This document shows positions 1 to 7,833 of a DNA stretch of 64,000 nucleotides, piece after piece. A program made the position numbers and the translations under genes. Origin of the DNA: Mycobacterium sp. 852002-10029_SCH5224772 (GTDB lineage Bacteria > Actinomycetota > Actinomycetes > Mycobacteriales > Mycobacteriaceae); assembly GCF_001667315.1 (NCBI RefSeq), contig NZ_LZHT01000009.1, forward strand, positions 170,023-234,022, given 5' to 3'. Position 1 is the stretch's first letter, and the number at the start of each line of letters is the position of its first letter. Under the pieces are notes generated by a model, which had not been told where the DNA came from, ran no database searches, and saw only the letters and a program-made list of their open reading frames with translations.

Positions 1-354
1 CGCTGGGCGGGCGCGGTGGACTGCGTGGGCGGGGCGACCCTCGCCGACGTGCTCAGCACCATCGACTACGGCGGTGCGGTGGCGGCCAGCGGCCTCACCG
101 GCGGTCCGGCCCTGCACACCACGGTGCTGCCGTTCATCCTGCGCGGCGTGGCGCTGCTGGGAATGGACTCGGTGCTGATGCCGATCGGGCCGCGGCGCGC
201 GCTGTGGGCCCGGCTGGGTGACTCGTTGCGGCCGCGTCACCTGGACTCGGTGGTCAGCGACGTCGACGTGAAGGACGTCGTCGGGGTGATCGACCAGGTG
301 CGCGCCGGCACGTTCTCCGGCCGGGCCGTAGTGCGGGTCGCGGGCGGCTTTTGA
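1..354 (+). CDS. Quinone oxidoreductase, YhdH/AcuI type (C-terminal end only)
   Basis: The reading frame is open from base 1 and ends at TGA 352-354, so the gene starts upstream of the window. The visible 117 residues begin inside the nucleotide-binding domain: a DCVGG segment is followed by DYGGAVAASGLTGG, as in YhdH/YhfP-type acrylyl-CoA reductases and quinone oxidoreductases of the medium-chain dehydrogenase superfamily. The end (DQVRAGTFSGRAVVRV) also fits the usual last strand of this family. These enzymes reduce activated double bonds with NADPH. The substrate cannot be told from this part. It is followed by another MDR-family gene, fadB4, on the same strand after 55 bases. Confidence 0.75.
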   Translation, partial: RWAGAVDCVGGATLADVLSTIDYGGAVAASGLTGGPALHTTVLPFILRGVALLGMDSVLMPIGPRRALWARLGDSLRPRHLDSVVSDVDVKDVVGVIDQVRAGTFSGRAVVRVAGGF

Positions 355-362
355 GCCGGCAG

Positions 363-409
363 TAGGCTGGTCGAGCGCTTGATCCGAGGGCAATGACGAC
401 GGAGGTGGG
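363..409 (+). promoter_or_regulatory. Candidate promoter and ribosome binding site of fadB4
   Basis: A TAGGCT hexamer at 363-368 fits the mycobacterial -10 pattern TANNNT. GGAGG at 401-405 lies 4 bases before the ATG at 410 and fixes that start. Judged by eye only. Confidence 0.4.
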
Positions 410-1381
410 ATGCGCGCGGTACGGGTGACTCGGCTCGATGGTCCAGACGCGGTCGAGTTGGCCGACATCGACGAACCGACGGGCGACGGGGTCGTCGTCG
501 ACGTGCACGCCGCCGGGGTGGCCTTCCCGGACGCCCTGCTCACCCGCGGGCTGTACCAGTACCGCCCGGAGTTGCCGTTCGTGCTCGGGGCCGAGATCGC
601 CGGCGTGGTCCGCTCGGCGCCCGAGGGCGCGCACGTGAGTCCCGGCGACCGGGTCGTCGGCCTCACGATGCTGTCCGGCGGCATGGCCGAGGTCGCGGTG
701 CTGGCCCCGGACCGGGTGTTCAAGCTGCCCGACAACGTGAGCTTCGAGGCCGGCGCCGGCCTGCTCTTCAATGACCTGACGGTGTACTTCTCGCTGACCG
801 TGCGCGGCCGGCTGCAGCGCGGCGAGACCGTGCTGGTCCACGGCGCGGCCGGCGGTATCGGGACCTCGGCGCTGCGGCTGGCGCCCGCGCTGGGGGCCTC
901 GCGCACCATCGCCGTCGTCAGCACGCAGGACAAGGCCGATATCGCCACCGCCGCGGGCGCGACGGACGTGGTGCTGGCCGACGGGTTCAAGGACGCGGTC
1001 AAGGAGTTGACCCATGGCCGTGGCGTCGACATCGTCGTCGACCCGGTCGGCGGCGACCGGTTCACCGATTCGCTGCGTTCGCTCGCCCCCGGCGGACGAC
1101 TTCTGGTCGTCGGGTTCACCGGCGGCGAAATTCCCACTGTCAAGGTAAATCGATTGCTGCTCAACAACATTGACGTCGTCGGGGTGGGTTGGGGCGCGTG
1201 GGCGGGGACGCATCCGGGTGCGCTGGCCGAGCAGTGGGCCGGGCTCGAGCGACTGCTCACCTCCGGGGAGCTGGCCCCGCCCGAGCCGGCGACCTACCCG
1301 CTGGGGGAAGCCGCGGCCGCGGTCGCCTCGCTGGAGAACCGCACCGCCAAGGGCAAGGTCGTGCTGCGCGTCCGGGGCTAG
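410..1381 (+). CDS. fadB4: NADPH quinone oxidoreductase FadB4
   Basis: This 323-residue zinc-free medium-chain dehydrogenase/reductase has the same length I recall for M. tuberculosis FadB4 (Rv3141). The N-terminal GroES-like domain (about 1-120) lacks the zinc-binding cysteines of alcohol dehydrogenases. The dinucleotide-binding loop VHGAAGGIG is at residues 143-151, and a DPVGG motif follows in the second half. The likely reaction is NADPH-dependent reduction of a quinone or enone. The name FadB4 is historical and does not mean a beta-oxidation FadB activity. ATG 410 is supported by GGAGG just upstream. In M. tuberculosis the same gene lies shortly before Rv3143 and the nuo operon. Here about 9 kb of catabolic genes lie between. 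Confidence 0.85.
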   Translation: MRAVRVTRLDGPDAVELADIDEPTGDGVVVDVHAAGVAFPDALLTRGLYQYRPELPFVLGAEIAGVVRSAPEGAHVSPGDRVVGLTMLSGGMAEVAVLAPDRVFKLPDNVSFEAGAGLLFNDLTVYFSLTVRGRLQRGETVLVHGAAGGIGTSALRLAPALGASRTIAVVSTQDKADIATAAGATDVVLADGFKDAVKELTHGRGVDIVVDPVGGDRFTDSLRSLAPGGRLLVVGFTGGEIPTVKVNRLLLNNIDVVGVGWGAWAGTHPGALAEQWAGLERLLTSGELAPPEPATYPLGEAAAAVASLENRTAKGKVVLRVRG

Positions 1382-1422
1382 GCGCGGCCTCGCCGGACCC
1401 GGCTTGCGTGGGCGAAAAACAA

Positions 1423-1438
1423 AAAGTAATGTCACTTT
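1423..1438. promoter_or_regulatory. Candidate TetR-type operator upstream of the catabolic operon
   Basis: The 16 bases AAAGTAATGTCACTTT form an imperfect palindrome (outer arms AAAGT and ACTTT perfect, 6 of 8 pairs matching). It lies 45 bases before the first gene of the operon that contains a TetR gene (5941-6585). It sits in an AT-richer patch (1414-1446) that looks like a promoter. Binding by that TetR protein is an inference. Confidence 0.4.
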
Positions 1439-1483
1439 CAGTTTTGTGAACCGCCGAGCTGGTCCCCATCGGAGGAGCCGTCC

Positions 1484-2578
1484 ATGGAATCCTTTGTGCA
1501 CCTGCGGAAAGGCCGAACTCCGCGCCGCCTGCATGCCGACCTCGACGGGCTCAAGGACGACGAGCTGGGCCGCGGCGGATTCACCGGCCGCACCGCCAAC
1601 CTCTACCGGCGCAACGATCCCACCGCCTACCGGTCGGTCGGCCCGCTGCGGCCCCTCGACGTGCTGTCCAGCGAGCTCAAGCCCAGTGACGCCACGGACG
1701 CCACCGGCGGGCCCCTGCTGATGTTCAGCAACGACGACTGCCGAATTTCGTTGAGCCGGCGCCATGAGCCGATGCCGTTCTATGCCCGTCATGTCGACGG
1801 TGATCTGCTGTGCTTCGTCCACCAGGGCAGCGGTGTGGCCGAGACCGAGTTCGGGCCGCTGCCCTATCGGGAGGGCGACTGGCTGTACATCCCGAAGTCG
1901 TGCACATGGCGCCAACTGCCCGATAGCGCGACGACGATGCTGATGATCGAGGCCACCGACGAGTTTCGGATACCGCCGCCCGGCCCCCTGGGCCGCCACT
2001 TCCCCTTCGACCCGTCGCAGGTCGTCATCCCAGAGCCGGCCCCCGCCGACGACGAAGAGTCCGGCGGCGAGTACGAGGTCCGGCTCATCCATGAGGGCGG
2101 CCCGACAACGCTGTTCTACCAACACAATCCGCTCGACGTCGAGGGCTGGCGCGGTGACAACTTCGCGTTCACCTTCAACATCGCCGACTACAACGTGGTC
2201 ACCTCCGACAGCGTCCACCTGCCGCCGACCGTGCACCTGTTCATGCAAGCCACCGGCGTCTACGTGATGAACTTCCTGCCCAAGCCCGCCGAGGGCATCC
2301 CGGGCACCGAGCGCACGCCGTGGTACCACCGCAACGTCGACTACGACGAGATCGCCTTCTTCCACGGCGGCTCCCTCTACGGCATCCCGATGCCACCCGG
2401 ATTGATTTCGCATGCGCCGCAAGGGGTTCACCACGGCGCGCCGGAGAAGGCCCGCGAACGGGCGCGCCGCAAATTCGACGACTACTCCCGCGTCGACTGG
2501 CAGGTAATCGCGATCGACACCCGCCGGCGGCTGACCCCGTCGGCCGAGGTGCTGGCCCACGACCTCGGACAACACTGA
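1484..2578 (+). CDS. Homogentisate 1,2-dioxygenase-like enzyme
   Basis: This 364-residue two-lobed cupin belongs to the homogentisate 1,2-dioxygenase family, non-heme iron enzymes that open an aromatic ring. The metal site is recognisable: H282 in WYHRNVDYDE (280-289), acidic residues 6-7 positions later, and the HHG pair near 316-317. These match the positions of the His, Glu and His iron ligands in the characterised enzyme. The sequence GGAGGAG lies before ATG 1484. It is the first gene of the operon, so its product may feed the hydrolase, CoA-transferase and lyase that follow. No maleylacetoacetate isomerase or fumarylacetoacetase gene is nearby, so classical tyrosine breakdown is not shown, and the real substrate may differ from homogentisate. 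Confidence 0.75.
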   Translation: MESFVHLRKGRTPRRLHADLDGLKDDELGRGGFTGRTANLYRRNDPTAYRSVGPLRPLDVLSSELKPSDATDATGGPLLMFSNDDCRISLSRRHEPMPFYARHVDGDLLCFVHQGSGVAETEFGPLPYREGDWLYIPKSCTWRQLPDSATTMLMIEATDEFRIPPPGPLGRHFPFDPSQVVIPEPAPADDEESGGEYEVRLIHEGGPTTLFYQHNPLDVEGWRGDNFAFTFNIADYNVVTSDSVHLPPTVHLFMQATGVYVMNFLPKPAEGIPGTERTPWYHRNVDYDEIAFFHGGSLYGIPMPPGLISHAPQGVHHGAPEKARERARRKFDDYSRVDWQVIAIDTRRRLTPSAEVLAHDLGQH

Positions 2579-2632
2579 ATGACCCGCTCCAGCGACGATG
2601 CAGAACGAAGTGATGAGGAGGAGCGGCGCTGA
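2579..2632 (+). repeat. MIRU-like repeat encoding a 17-residue mini-ORF, copy 1
   Basis: Directly after the TGA of the preceding gene comes an ATG that opens a frame for [17 protein letters not shown]. It ends at TGA 2630-2632, and the last A of that stop is the A of the next gene's ATG (2632). The DNA carries GAGGAGGAG, which doubles as a strong Shine-Dalgarno sequence for the next gene. A second copy lies at 16001-16057. Short repeats with start and stop codons overlapping the flanking genes are the hallmark of mycobacterial interspersed repetitive units (MIRU). Assignment to that family is from memory. Whether the peptide is made is unknown. Confidence 0.65.
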
Positions 2633-3828
2633 TGACGCAAGCGGTGCAGCCCAAAAAGCACGAGTACGACCGCATCCCCTATCTCGTTGCCTTTCAGAAC
2701 AATTCCGGTGTCAGGGACGTCTACGGCGGCCTGGCCGAGATCACCGTACTGGAAAGCTACCTACTCAAGCCCAAGGACAACCCGTCAGACACCGTGCTGG
2801 TGTTCATGCACCCGATCGGCGGCGGCGCCTACCTGCCCATGACGGGCGCCCTGGCCCGCGCCGGTCACCACGTCATCTACTGCAACAGCCGCTTCCGCGG
2901 CACCGACTCGGCGCTGCTCATGGAGAAGGTGGTCGAGGATCTCGGCGAGTGCATCAAAGACGCGAAGAAGCGGTTGGGCTACTCCAAGGTGGTGCTCGCC
3001 GGATGGAGTGGCGGCGGTTCGCTGTCGGTGTTCTACCAGCAGCAGGCCCAGAATCCGACGATCACGTCCAGCCCGACGGGCGACGGCCCCGACCTGACCA
3101 AACTCGATCTGCCCGCCGCCGACGGCATCATGCTGCTGGCCGCGCACATCAGCCGGCACGGCACGCTGACCGAATGGCTGGACGCGTCGATCCTCGACGA
3201 ATCCGACCCCACCAAGCGCGATCCCGAGCTTGACCTGTACAACCCCGACAACCCGAACCAGCCGCCCTACAGCCAGGAATTCCTGGTCCGGTACCGGCAG
3301 GCGCAGATCGACCGCAACCGCCGTATCACCGCGTGGGTCAAGGACAAGTTGGCCGAGTTGAAAGCGTCGGGGCGCCCCGATGACGAGTTCGGGTTCGTCG
3401 TGCACGGCACCATGGCCGACCCGCGCTGGCTGGATCCCGCCGTCGATCCGAACGAACGCGCCCCGGGCACGTGCTACCTGGGGGATCCTCAAGTGGTGAA
3501 CATGAGCCCCGTCGGGTTGGCCCGGTTCTCCACGCTGCGCGGCTGGCTGTCGCAGTGGAGCTATGACGACGCCCGCGGCGACGCGGTGTCCTGCGGACCC
3601 GACATCGCGATCCCCGCGCTGGTGATCGGTAACCTGGCCGACGACGCCTGCACGCCCAGCCACACCCGGCGGCTCTTCCAAGCGATCGGACATCCCGACA
3701 AGGAGATGCACGAAATCCCTGGCGCCACGCACTATTACGCGGGCCCCGACCAGCGCGACGCGCTGCGGGCGGCCGTCACCATCGCCACCGACTGGCTGGT
3801 GAGGCACGACTTCGCGGGGACTGCATGA
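2632..3828 (+). CDS. Alpha/beta-hydrolase fold protein
   Basis: The 398-residue protein has the alpha/beta-hydrolase signature: oxyanion-side HPIGGG near residue 61, nucleophile elbow GWSGGGS with S126, a late acidic region around LADDACTP, and H367 in ATHYY. It has an unusually large cap between about residues 140 and 280. The family would hydrolyse an ester, thioester or C-C bond, but the substrate is not evident. Translation is probably coupled to the mini-ORF repeat that overlaps its ATG (TGATG). The last 4 bases overlap the CoA-transferase gene (ATGA). The context suggests it acts just after ring opening in the same pathway. Confidence 0.75.
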   Translation: MTQAVQPKKHEYDRIPYLVAFQNNSGVRDVYGGLAEITVLESYLLKPKDNPSDTVLVFMHPIGGGAYLPMTGALARAGHHVIYCNSRFRGTDSALLMEKVVEDLGECIKDAKKRLGYSKVVLAGWSGGGSLSVFYQQQAQNPTITSSPTGDGPDLTKLDLPAADGIMLLAAHISRHGTLTEWLDASILDESDPTKRDPELDLYNPDNPNQPPYSQEFLVRYRQAQIDRNRRITAWVKDKLAELKASGRPDDEFGFVVHGTMADPRWLDPAVDPNERAPGTCYLGDPQVVNMSPVGLARFSTLRGWLSQWSYDDARGDAVSCGPDIAIPALVIGNLADDACTPSHTRRLFQAIGHPDKEMHEIPGATHYYAGPDQRDALRAAVTIATDWLVRHDFAGTA

Positions 3829-5030
3829 CGCCCGCTGGCCCGCTGGATGGTATCCGGGTCCTCGAACTCGGCACGCTGATCGCCGGCCCCTTCGCCGGCC
3901 GGCTGCTGGGCGACATGGGCGCCGACGTCATCAAGGTGGAACTGCCCAAGGCCCCCGACCCGCTGCGCACCTGGGGACAGGCCGAAGTCGATGGGCAGCA
4001 CGTCTTCTGGACCGTGCACGCGCGCAACAAAAGGGCCATTACCCTCGACCTGCGCCACCCCCAGGGCCGCGAACTGTTCTGTGACCTCGTCGAGAAATCC
4101 GACATCGTGGTGGAGAACTTCCGCCCGGGCACCCTGGAGAAATGGAACCTGGGCTACGACGTGCTCAGTGAACGGAATCCGGGCATCATCCTGGTTCGCG
4201 TGTCCGGTTACGGACAGACCGGGCCCGACGCGTCCAAGGCAGGCTATGCCTCGGTCGCCGAAGCGGCCAGCGGACTGCGACACCTCAACGGTTTCCCGGG
4301 CGGCCCGCCGCCCCGGCTGGCGCTCTCCCTCGGTGACAGCCTGGCCGGCATGTTCGGCGCCCAGGGCGCGCTGGCCGCGTTGTACCGCCGCAGCGTCACC
4401 GGGCGTGGCCAGGTGGTCGACGTCGCCCTCACCGAATCCTGTTTGGCCGTCCAGGAATCCACCATTGCGGACTACGACGTCGGCGGTGTGGTGCGCGGAC
4501 CGTCCGGCACCCGGCTCGAGGGCATCGCCCCGTCCAACATCTACCGCAGCGCCGACGGCTCGTGGGTGGTGATCGCCGCGAACCAGGACACCGTCTTCGC
4601 CCGGCTGTGCAAGGCCATGGGGCGCCCGGAACTGGCCACCGACGACCGGTTCGCCACGCACGTCGCGCGCGGCCGCAACCAGGACGAACTCGACAACATC
4701 ATCGGCTGCTGGGCCGCCGAACGCCAACCAGGCGAGATCATCGAAACCCTTTCCGCCGCAGGGGTGATCGCGGGACCGATCAACACCGTCGCCGAGGTCG
4801 TCAACGATCCACAGCTGCGGGCCCGCGACATGCTGGTCGAGCACTACGACGAACGGCTGCAGCGCAACGTCCTCGGGCCCGGCATCGTGCCGGTGCTGTC
4901 GGAAACACCCGGCCGGCTGCGCAGCGCCGGCCCCGCGCGGCCGGGCGAACACAACGACGACATTTACGTCGGGTTGCTGGGCAAGACCGCCGAGGAGCTC
5001 GAGAAGCTGCGCGCCGAGGAGGTGCTGTGA
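3825..5030 (+). CDS. CaiB/BaiF family CoA-transferase (family III)
   Basis: This 401-residue protein begins with the family signature GIRVLELGTLIAGPFAGRLL, then LGDMGADVIKVE and RNKRAITLDLR. LGDSLAG near residue 171 supplies the aspartate that forms the acyl-enzyme anhydride in formyl-CoA transferase. Family III transferases move CoA from one acid to another without ATP. In this operon it is the obvious activating step, as no acyl-CoA synthetase gene is present. It overlaps the hydrolase by ATGA and the lyase gene by GTGA, which implies one polycistronic message. The acid substrate and CoA donor are unknown. Confidence 0.85.
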   Translation: MTPAGPLDGIRVLELGTLIAGPFAGRLLGDMGADVIKVELPKAPDPLRTWGQAEVDGQHVFWTVHARNKRAITLDLRHPQGRELFCDLVEKSDIVVENFRPGTLEKWNLGYDVLSERNPGIILVRVSGYGQTGPDASKAGYASVAEAASGLRHLNGFPGGPPPRLALSLGDSLAGMFGAQGALAALYRRSVTGRGQVVDVALTESCLAVQESTIADYDVGGVVRGPSGTRLEGIAPSNIYRSADGSWVVIAANQDTVFARLCKAMGRPELATDDRFATHVARGRNQDELDNIIGCWAAERQPGEIIETLSAAGVIAGPINTVAEVVNDPQLRARDMLVEHYDERLQRNVLGPGIVPVLSETPGRLRSAGPARPGEHNDDIYVGLLGKTAEELEKLRAEEVL

Positions 5031-5941
5031 CCACCCAGCACGTGGAGATTCGCGAAGTGGCCCTGCGCGATGGCCTGCAGATCGAGTCGCCAATCCCGTT
5101 GTCGGCCAAGCTCGAACTACTGGCGGCGGTGGCGGCCACCGGGGTTCGCGAGGTGGAGGCCACGGCGTTCGTCTCCCCCACCAAGGTGCCGTCGATGGCC
5201 GACGCCGCCGAGCTCGCCGCCCATCTGCACGACTATCCCGACATCGAATTCTCCGCTCTGGTCGCCAGCCCCAATGGGGCCAAGCGGGCCGTCGCCGCGG
5301 GGCTGCGCTCCATCGAGTACGTGGTGGCCGCCGACGACACCTTCAGCGAGGCCAACGTCGGGCGCACCAGCGCCGAGGCCACCGGCCAGATCGACGAGAT
5401 CGTCGCCATCGCCCATGACAGCAACGTCTCCGTCGAGGTCGTCATCGCCACCGCATGGGACTCGCCGTTCGAAGGCCCCACGCCACCGCAGCGGGTGCTC
5501 GACATCGCCGCGGCCGCACGCGACCGCGGCGCCGACCGCCTGTCGATCGCGGACACGATCGGCACCACCACCCCGGGCCGGGTGAGTTCGCTGATCGCAC
5601 AACTGCGTCCGGTGATCGGTGATATGCCGCTGGGCGGTCACTTCCACAACACCCGCGGCTCCGGCCTGGCCAGCGCCTACGCCGCGGTCACCTCCGGAGT
5701 GACCCGGCTGGACGCGTCGGTCGGCGGGCTGGGCGGGTGCCCGTTCGCGCCAGGCGCCACGGGCAACATCGCCACCGAGGATCTGGTGTACCTGCTGCGC
5801 GACAGCGGCTTCGGCGTGGACGTCGACCTACAGGCCGCCATCGGCGCGGCCGGCGTGGCGAAGTCGTTGGTAGGCCACGATCTGCCGAGTTCCCTATTGC
5901 GTGCCGGCGACCGACGGAGACATCAAGTGCAGGGGAACTGA
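5027..5941 (+). CDS. Hydroxymethylglutaryl-CoA lyase-like enzyme
   Basis: This 304-residue TIM-barrel protein of the HMG-CoA lyase/homocitrate synthase family starts at GTG 5027. It carries VALRDGLQ near residues 9-16 (metal-binding Asp), GGHFHNTRG (metal-binding histidines) and the mobile-loop motif GGLGGCPFAPGATGN with the catalytic cysteine near residue 238. HMG-CoA lyase cleaves a 3-hydroxy-3-methylacyl-CoA to acetyl-CoA and a keto acid. Family members from bacterial catabolic clusters can accept other 3-hydroxyacyl-CoAs. Its place after the CoA-transferase suggests the closing carbon-carbon cleavage of the pathway. The stop overlaps the TetR start (TGATG). Confidence 0.85.
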   Translation: MTTQHVEIREVALRDGLQIESPIPLSAKLELLAAVAATGVREVEATAFVSPTKVPSMADAAELAAHLHDYPDIEFSALVASPNGAKRAVAAGLRSIEYVVAADDTFSEANVGRTSAEATGQIDEIVAIAHDSNVSVEVVIATAWDSPFEGPTPPQRVLDIAAAARDRGADRLSIADTIGTTTPGRVSSLIAQLRPVIGDMPLGGHFHNTRGSGLASAYAAVTSGVTRLDASVGGLGGCPFAPGATGNIATEDLVYLLRDSGFGVDVDLQAAIGAAGVAKSLVGHDLPSSLLRAGDRRRHQVQGN

Positions 5942-6585
5942 TGTCCGCCCCGGAGGCAACGCGCGAGCTGACCGCCAAAGGCCGCCAAACCAGGCAGGCC
6001 ATCGAGCAGGCCGCCCGTAAGCTGTTCGCCGAACGGGGCTTTCACGGCACCACGTTGGCCGACATCACGTCGGCCGCGGGAAAATCGCCGGCGGTGTTCT
6101 ACCGGTACTTCGCCGATAAGGAAGACCTGCTGGCCGCGCTGGCGGAATCATTCCTGCATGAGGTGGTGACACCGTCGGGGTTGAGCGTTCACCTGCCGGA
6201 TTCCCCCGACGACGACGTCTTCTTCACCTCGGTGGTCACCGGCTACTGGAACATGTTCAAGCAGAACATCGGCATCATGATCGCGGTGGCCCAGCTGGCC
6301 GCCACCCAGCAGCGCTTCGCCGCCGTGCAGAACGAATTCCGGCGCTTCGGCATAAATCTCGTGGCGGCGTCGGTACGCCGCGCACAGGAGCAGGGTTATG
6401 GCGCCGAGCTGGTTCCCCAGCACACCGCGGCCGCCATCGCGTTGCTCTTCGAGAACTTCACCACCGTGTTTGTCGGCCCATCCGGCCCCACCGGGTTGGG
6501 TGTGGACATCAGCGACGAGGACGCCATCGCGACCTTGTCGACGATCTGGAAGAAAACCCTGTACGGCAGCCTTACGGGATCTTAG
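5941..6585 (+). CDS. TetR family transcriptional regulator
   Basis: This 214-residue TetR protein has its helix-turn-helix at about residues 14-60 (RQAIEQAARKLFAERGFHGTTLADI, with AVFYRYFADKEDLL after it). The C-terminal ligand domain is typical in size and of unknown specificity. It is encoded inside the operon, overlapping the lyase gene by one base, so it is likely to be autoregulated with the pathway. An acyl-CoA intermediate is a reasonable ligand for such regulators. The palindrome at 1423-1438 in front of the first operon gene is a candidate binding site. Confidence 0.85.
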   Translation: MSAPEATRELTAKGRQTRQAIEQAARKLFAERGFHGTTLADITSAAGKSPAVFYRYFADKEDLLAALAESFLHEVVTPSGLSVHLPDSPDDDVFFTSVVTGYWNMFKQNIGIMIAVAQLAATQQRFAAVQNEFRRFGINLVAASVRRAQEQGYGAELVPQHTAAAIALLFENFTTVFVGPSGPTGLGVDISDEDAIATLSTIWKKTLYGSLTGS

Positions 6586-6594
6586 GAGGAAAGC

Positions 6595-7833
6595 GTGGAT
6601 TTCACTCTGCCCGAGCACCTTCCGGGTGTGCTCGCCGAGATGGACGAGTTCATCGAGGCCGAGATCAAACCGCTGGAACGCGAGAACATCCAGTATTTCG
6701 ACCAGCGTCGCGAGCATGCGCGCACCGATTGGGACAACGACGGCATCCCGACCCGCGAGTGGGAAGACCTGCTCGCCGAGATGCGCAGGCGCGCCGACAA
6801 GGCGGGCTGGCTGCGCTACGGCCTGCCGGCCTCCCTGGGCGGCCGCGACGGTAGCAACGTCGACATGGCCGTCATCCGGGAGCACCTGGCGCACAAGGGA
6901 CTCGGCCTGCACAATGACCTGCAGAACGAGTCGTCGATCGTCGGGAACTTCCCGCAGGTGATCATGATGGAGCGCTTCGGCACCGACGAGCAACGCCGGG
7001 TGTGGTCGGAGGCGCTGATCACCGGGGAGCGGTCGATGGCGTTCGGGCTGACCGAGCCGAAGCACGGCTCGGATGCCACCTGGCTGGAAACACACGCCGA
7101 ACGCGACGGTGACAGCTGGGTGATCAACGGCTCCAAGAGATTCAACACCGGCGTGCACCGCGCCACCCACGATCTGGTCTTCGCGCGCACCTCCGGCGAG
7201 CCCGGGGCTGCCGTCGGCATCACCGCGTTTCTGGTGCCGACCGATACCCCCGGATTCAACGTTCCCTACTACTGGTGGACGTTCAACATGCCCACCGACC
7301 ACGGCGAGGTCGAGTTGACCGACGTCCGGGTTCCCGCCGACGCGGTGCTCGGCGAGGTGGATCGCGGCCTCGAGGTGGCGCAAACCTTCCTGCACGAGAA
7401 CAGGATTCGGCAGGCGGCCAGCAGCCTGGGCGCCGCGCAGTTCTGCATCGACCGTGCCGCCGAATATGCCAGCGGCAGAACGGTTTTCGGCAAGCCTCTG
7501 TCGGTAAACCAGGCCGTGCAATGGCCGCTGGCCGAATTGCAGACCGAGGCGCAGATGGTGCGCCTGCTGGTCGCCTACGCCGCCTGGCATTTGGACCGTG
7601 ACCACCACATGGAGGTTTCCGACAAAGTGTCGATGGCGAATTACCGCGCCAACCGGCTGGTCTGCGACGCCGCCGACCGCGCCATGCAGATCTTCGGCGG
7701 CCTCGGCTACAGCCGGCACGAGCCGTTCGAGCACATCTACCGACACCACCGTCGTTACCGGATCACCGAGGGCGCCGAAGAGATCCAGATTCGCCGGGTG
7801 GCGCAGCGGCTGTTCAAATTCGGCCACAAGTGA
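6595..7833 (+). CDS. Acyl-CoA dehydrogenase family protein, LvaC/ACAD10-11-like context
   Basis: This 412-residue acyl-CoA dehydrogenase begins at GTG 6595 behind a strong AGGAGG. It shows the flavin and substrate motifs of the family: AFGLTEPKHGSDATWLET in the middle domain and QIFGGLGYSRHEPFEHIYRHHR and EGAEEIQIRRVAQRLF near the C-terminus. The next two genes encode an APH-type kinase and a DUF6285 protein. That trio matches Pseudomonas LvaC with LvaA/LvaB, in which the kinase phosphorylates a 4-hydroxyacyl-CoA and the dehydrogenase-like enzyme converts it to the 3-hydroxyacyl-CoA. The family is seen directly; this special reaction is inferred from context. Confidence 0.8.
   Translation: MDFTLPEHLPGVLAEMDEFIEAEIKPLERENIQYFDQRREHARTDWDNDGIPTREWEDLLAEMRRRADKAGWLRYGLPASLGGRDGSNVDMAVIREHLAHKGLGLHNDLQNESSIVGNFPQVIMMERFGTDEQRRVWSEALITGERSMAFGLTEPKHGSDATWLETHAERDGDSWVINGSKRFNTGVHRATHDLVFARTSGEPGAAVGITAFLVPTDTPGFNVPYYWWTFNMPTDHGEVELTDVRVPADAVLGEVDRGLEVAQTFLHENRIRQAASSLGAAQFCIDRAAEYASGRTVFGKPLSVNQAVQWPLAELQTEAQMVRLLVAYAAWHLDRDHHMEVSDKVSMANYRANRLVCDAADRAMQIFGGLGYSRHEPFEHIYRHHRRYRITEGAEEIQIRRVAQRLFKFGHK

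Noticed and set aside
254..2575. A 773-codon minus-strand frame opposite fadB4 and the dioxygenase-like gene
   Set aside because: It is antisense to two convincing genes with start sites and motifs, and its composition is that of a shadow frame.
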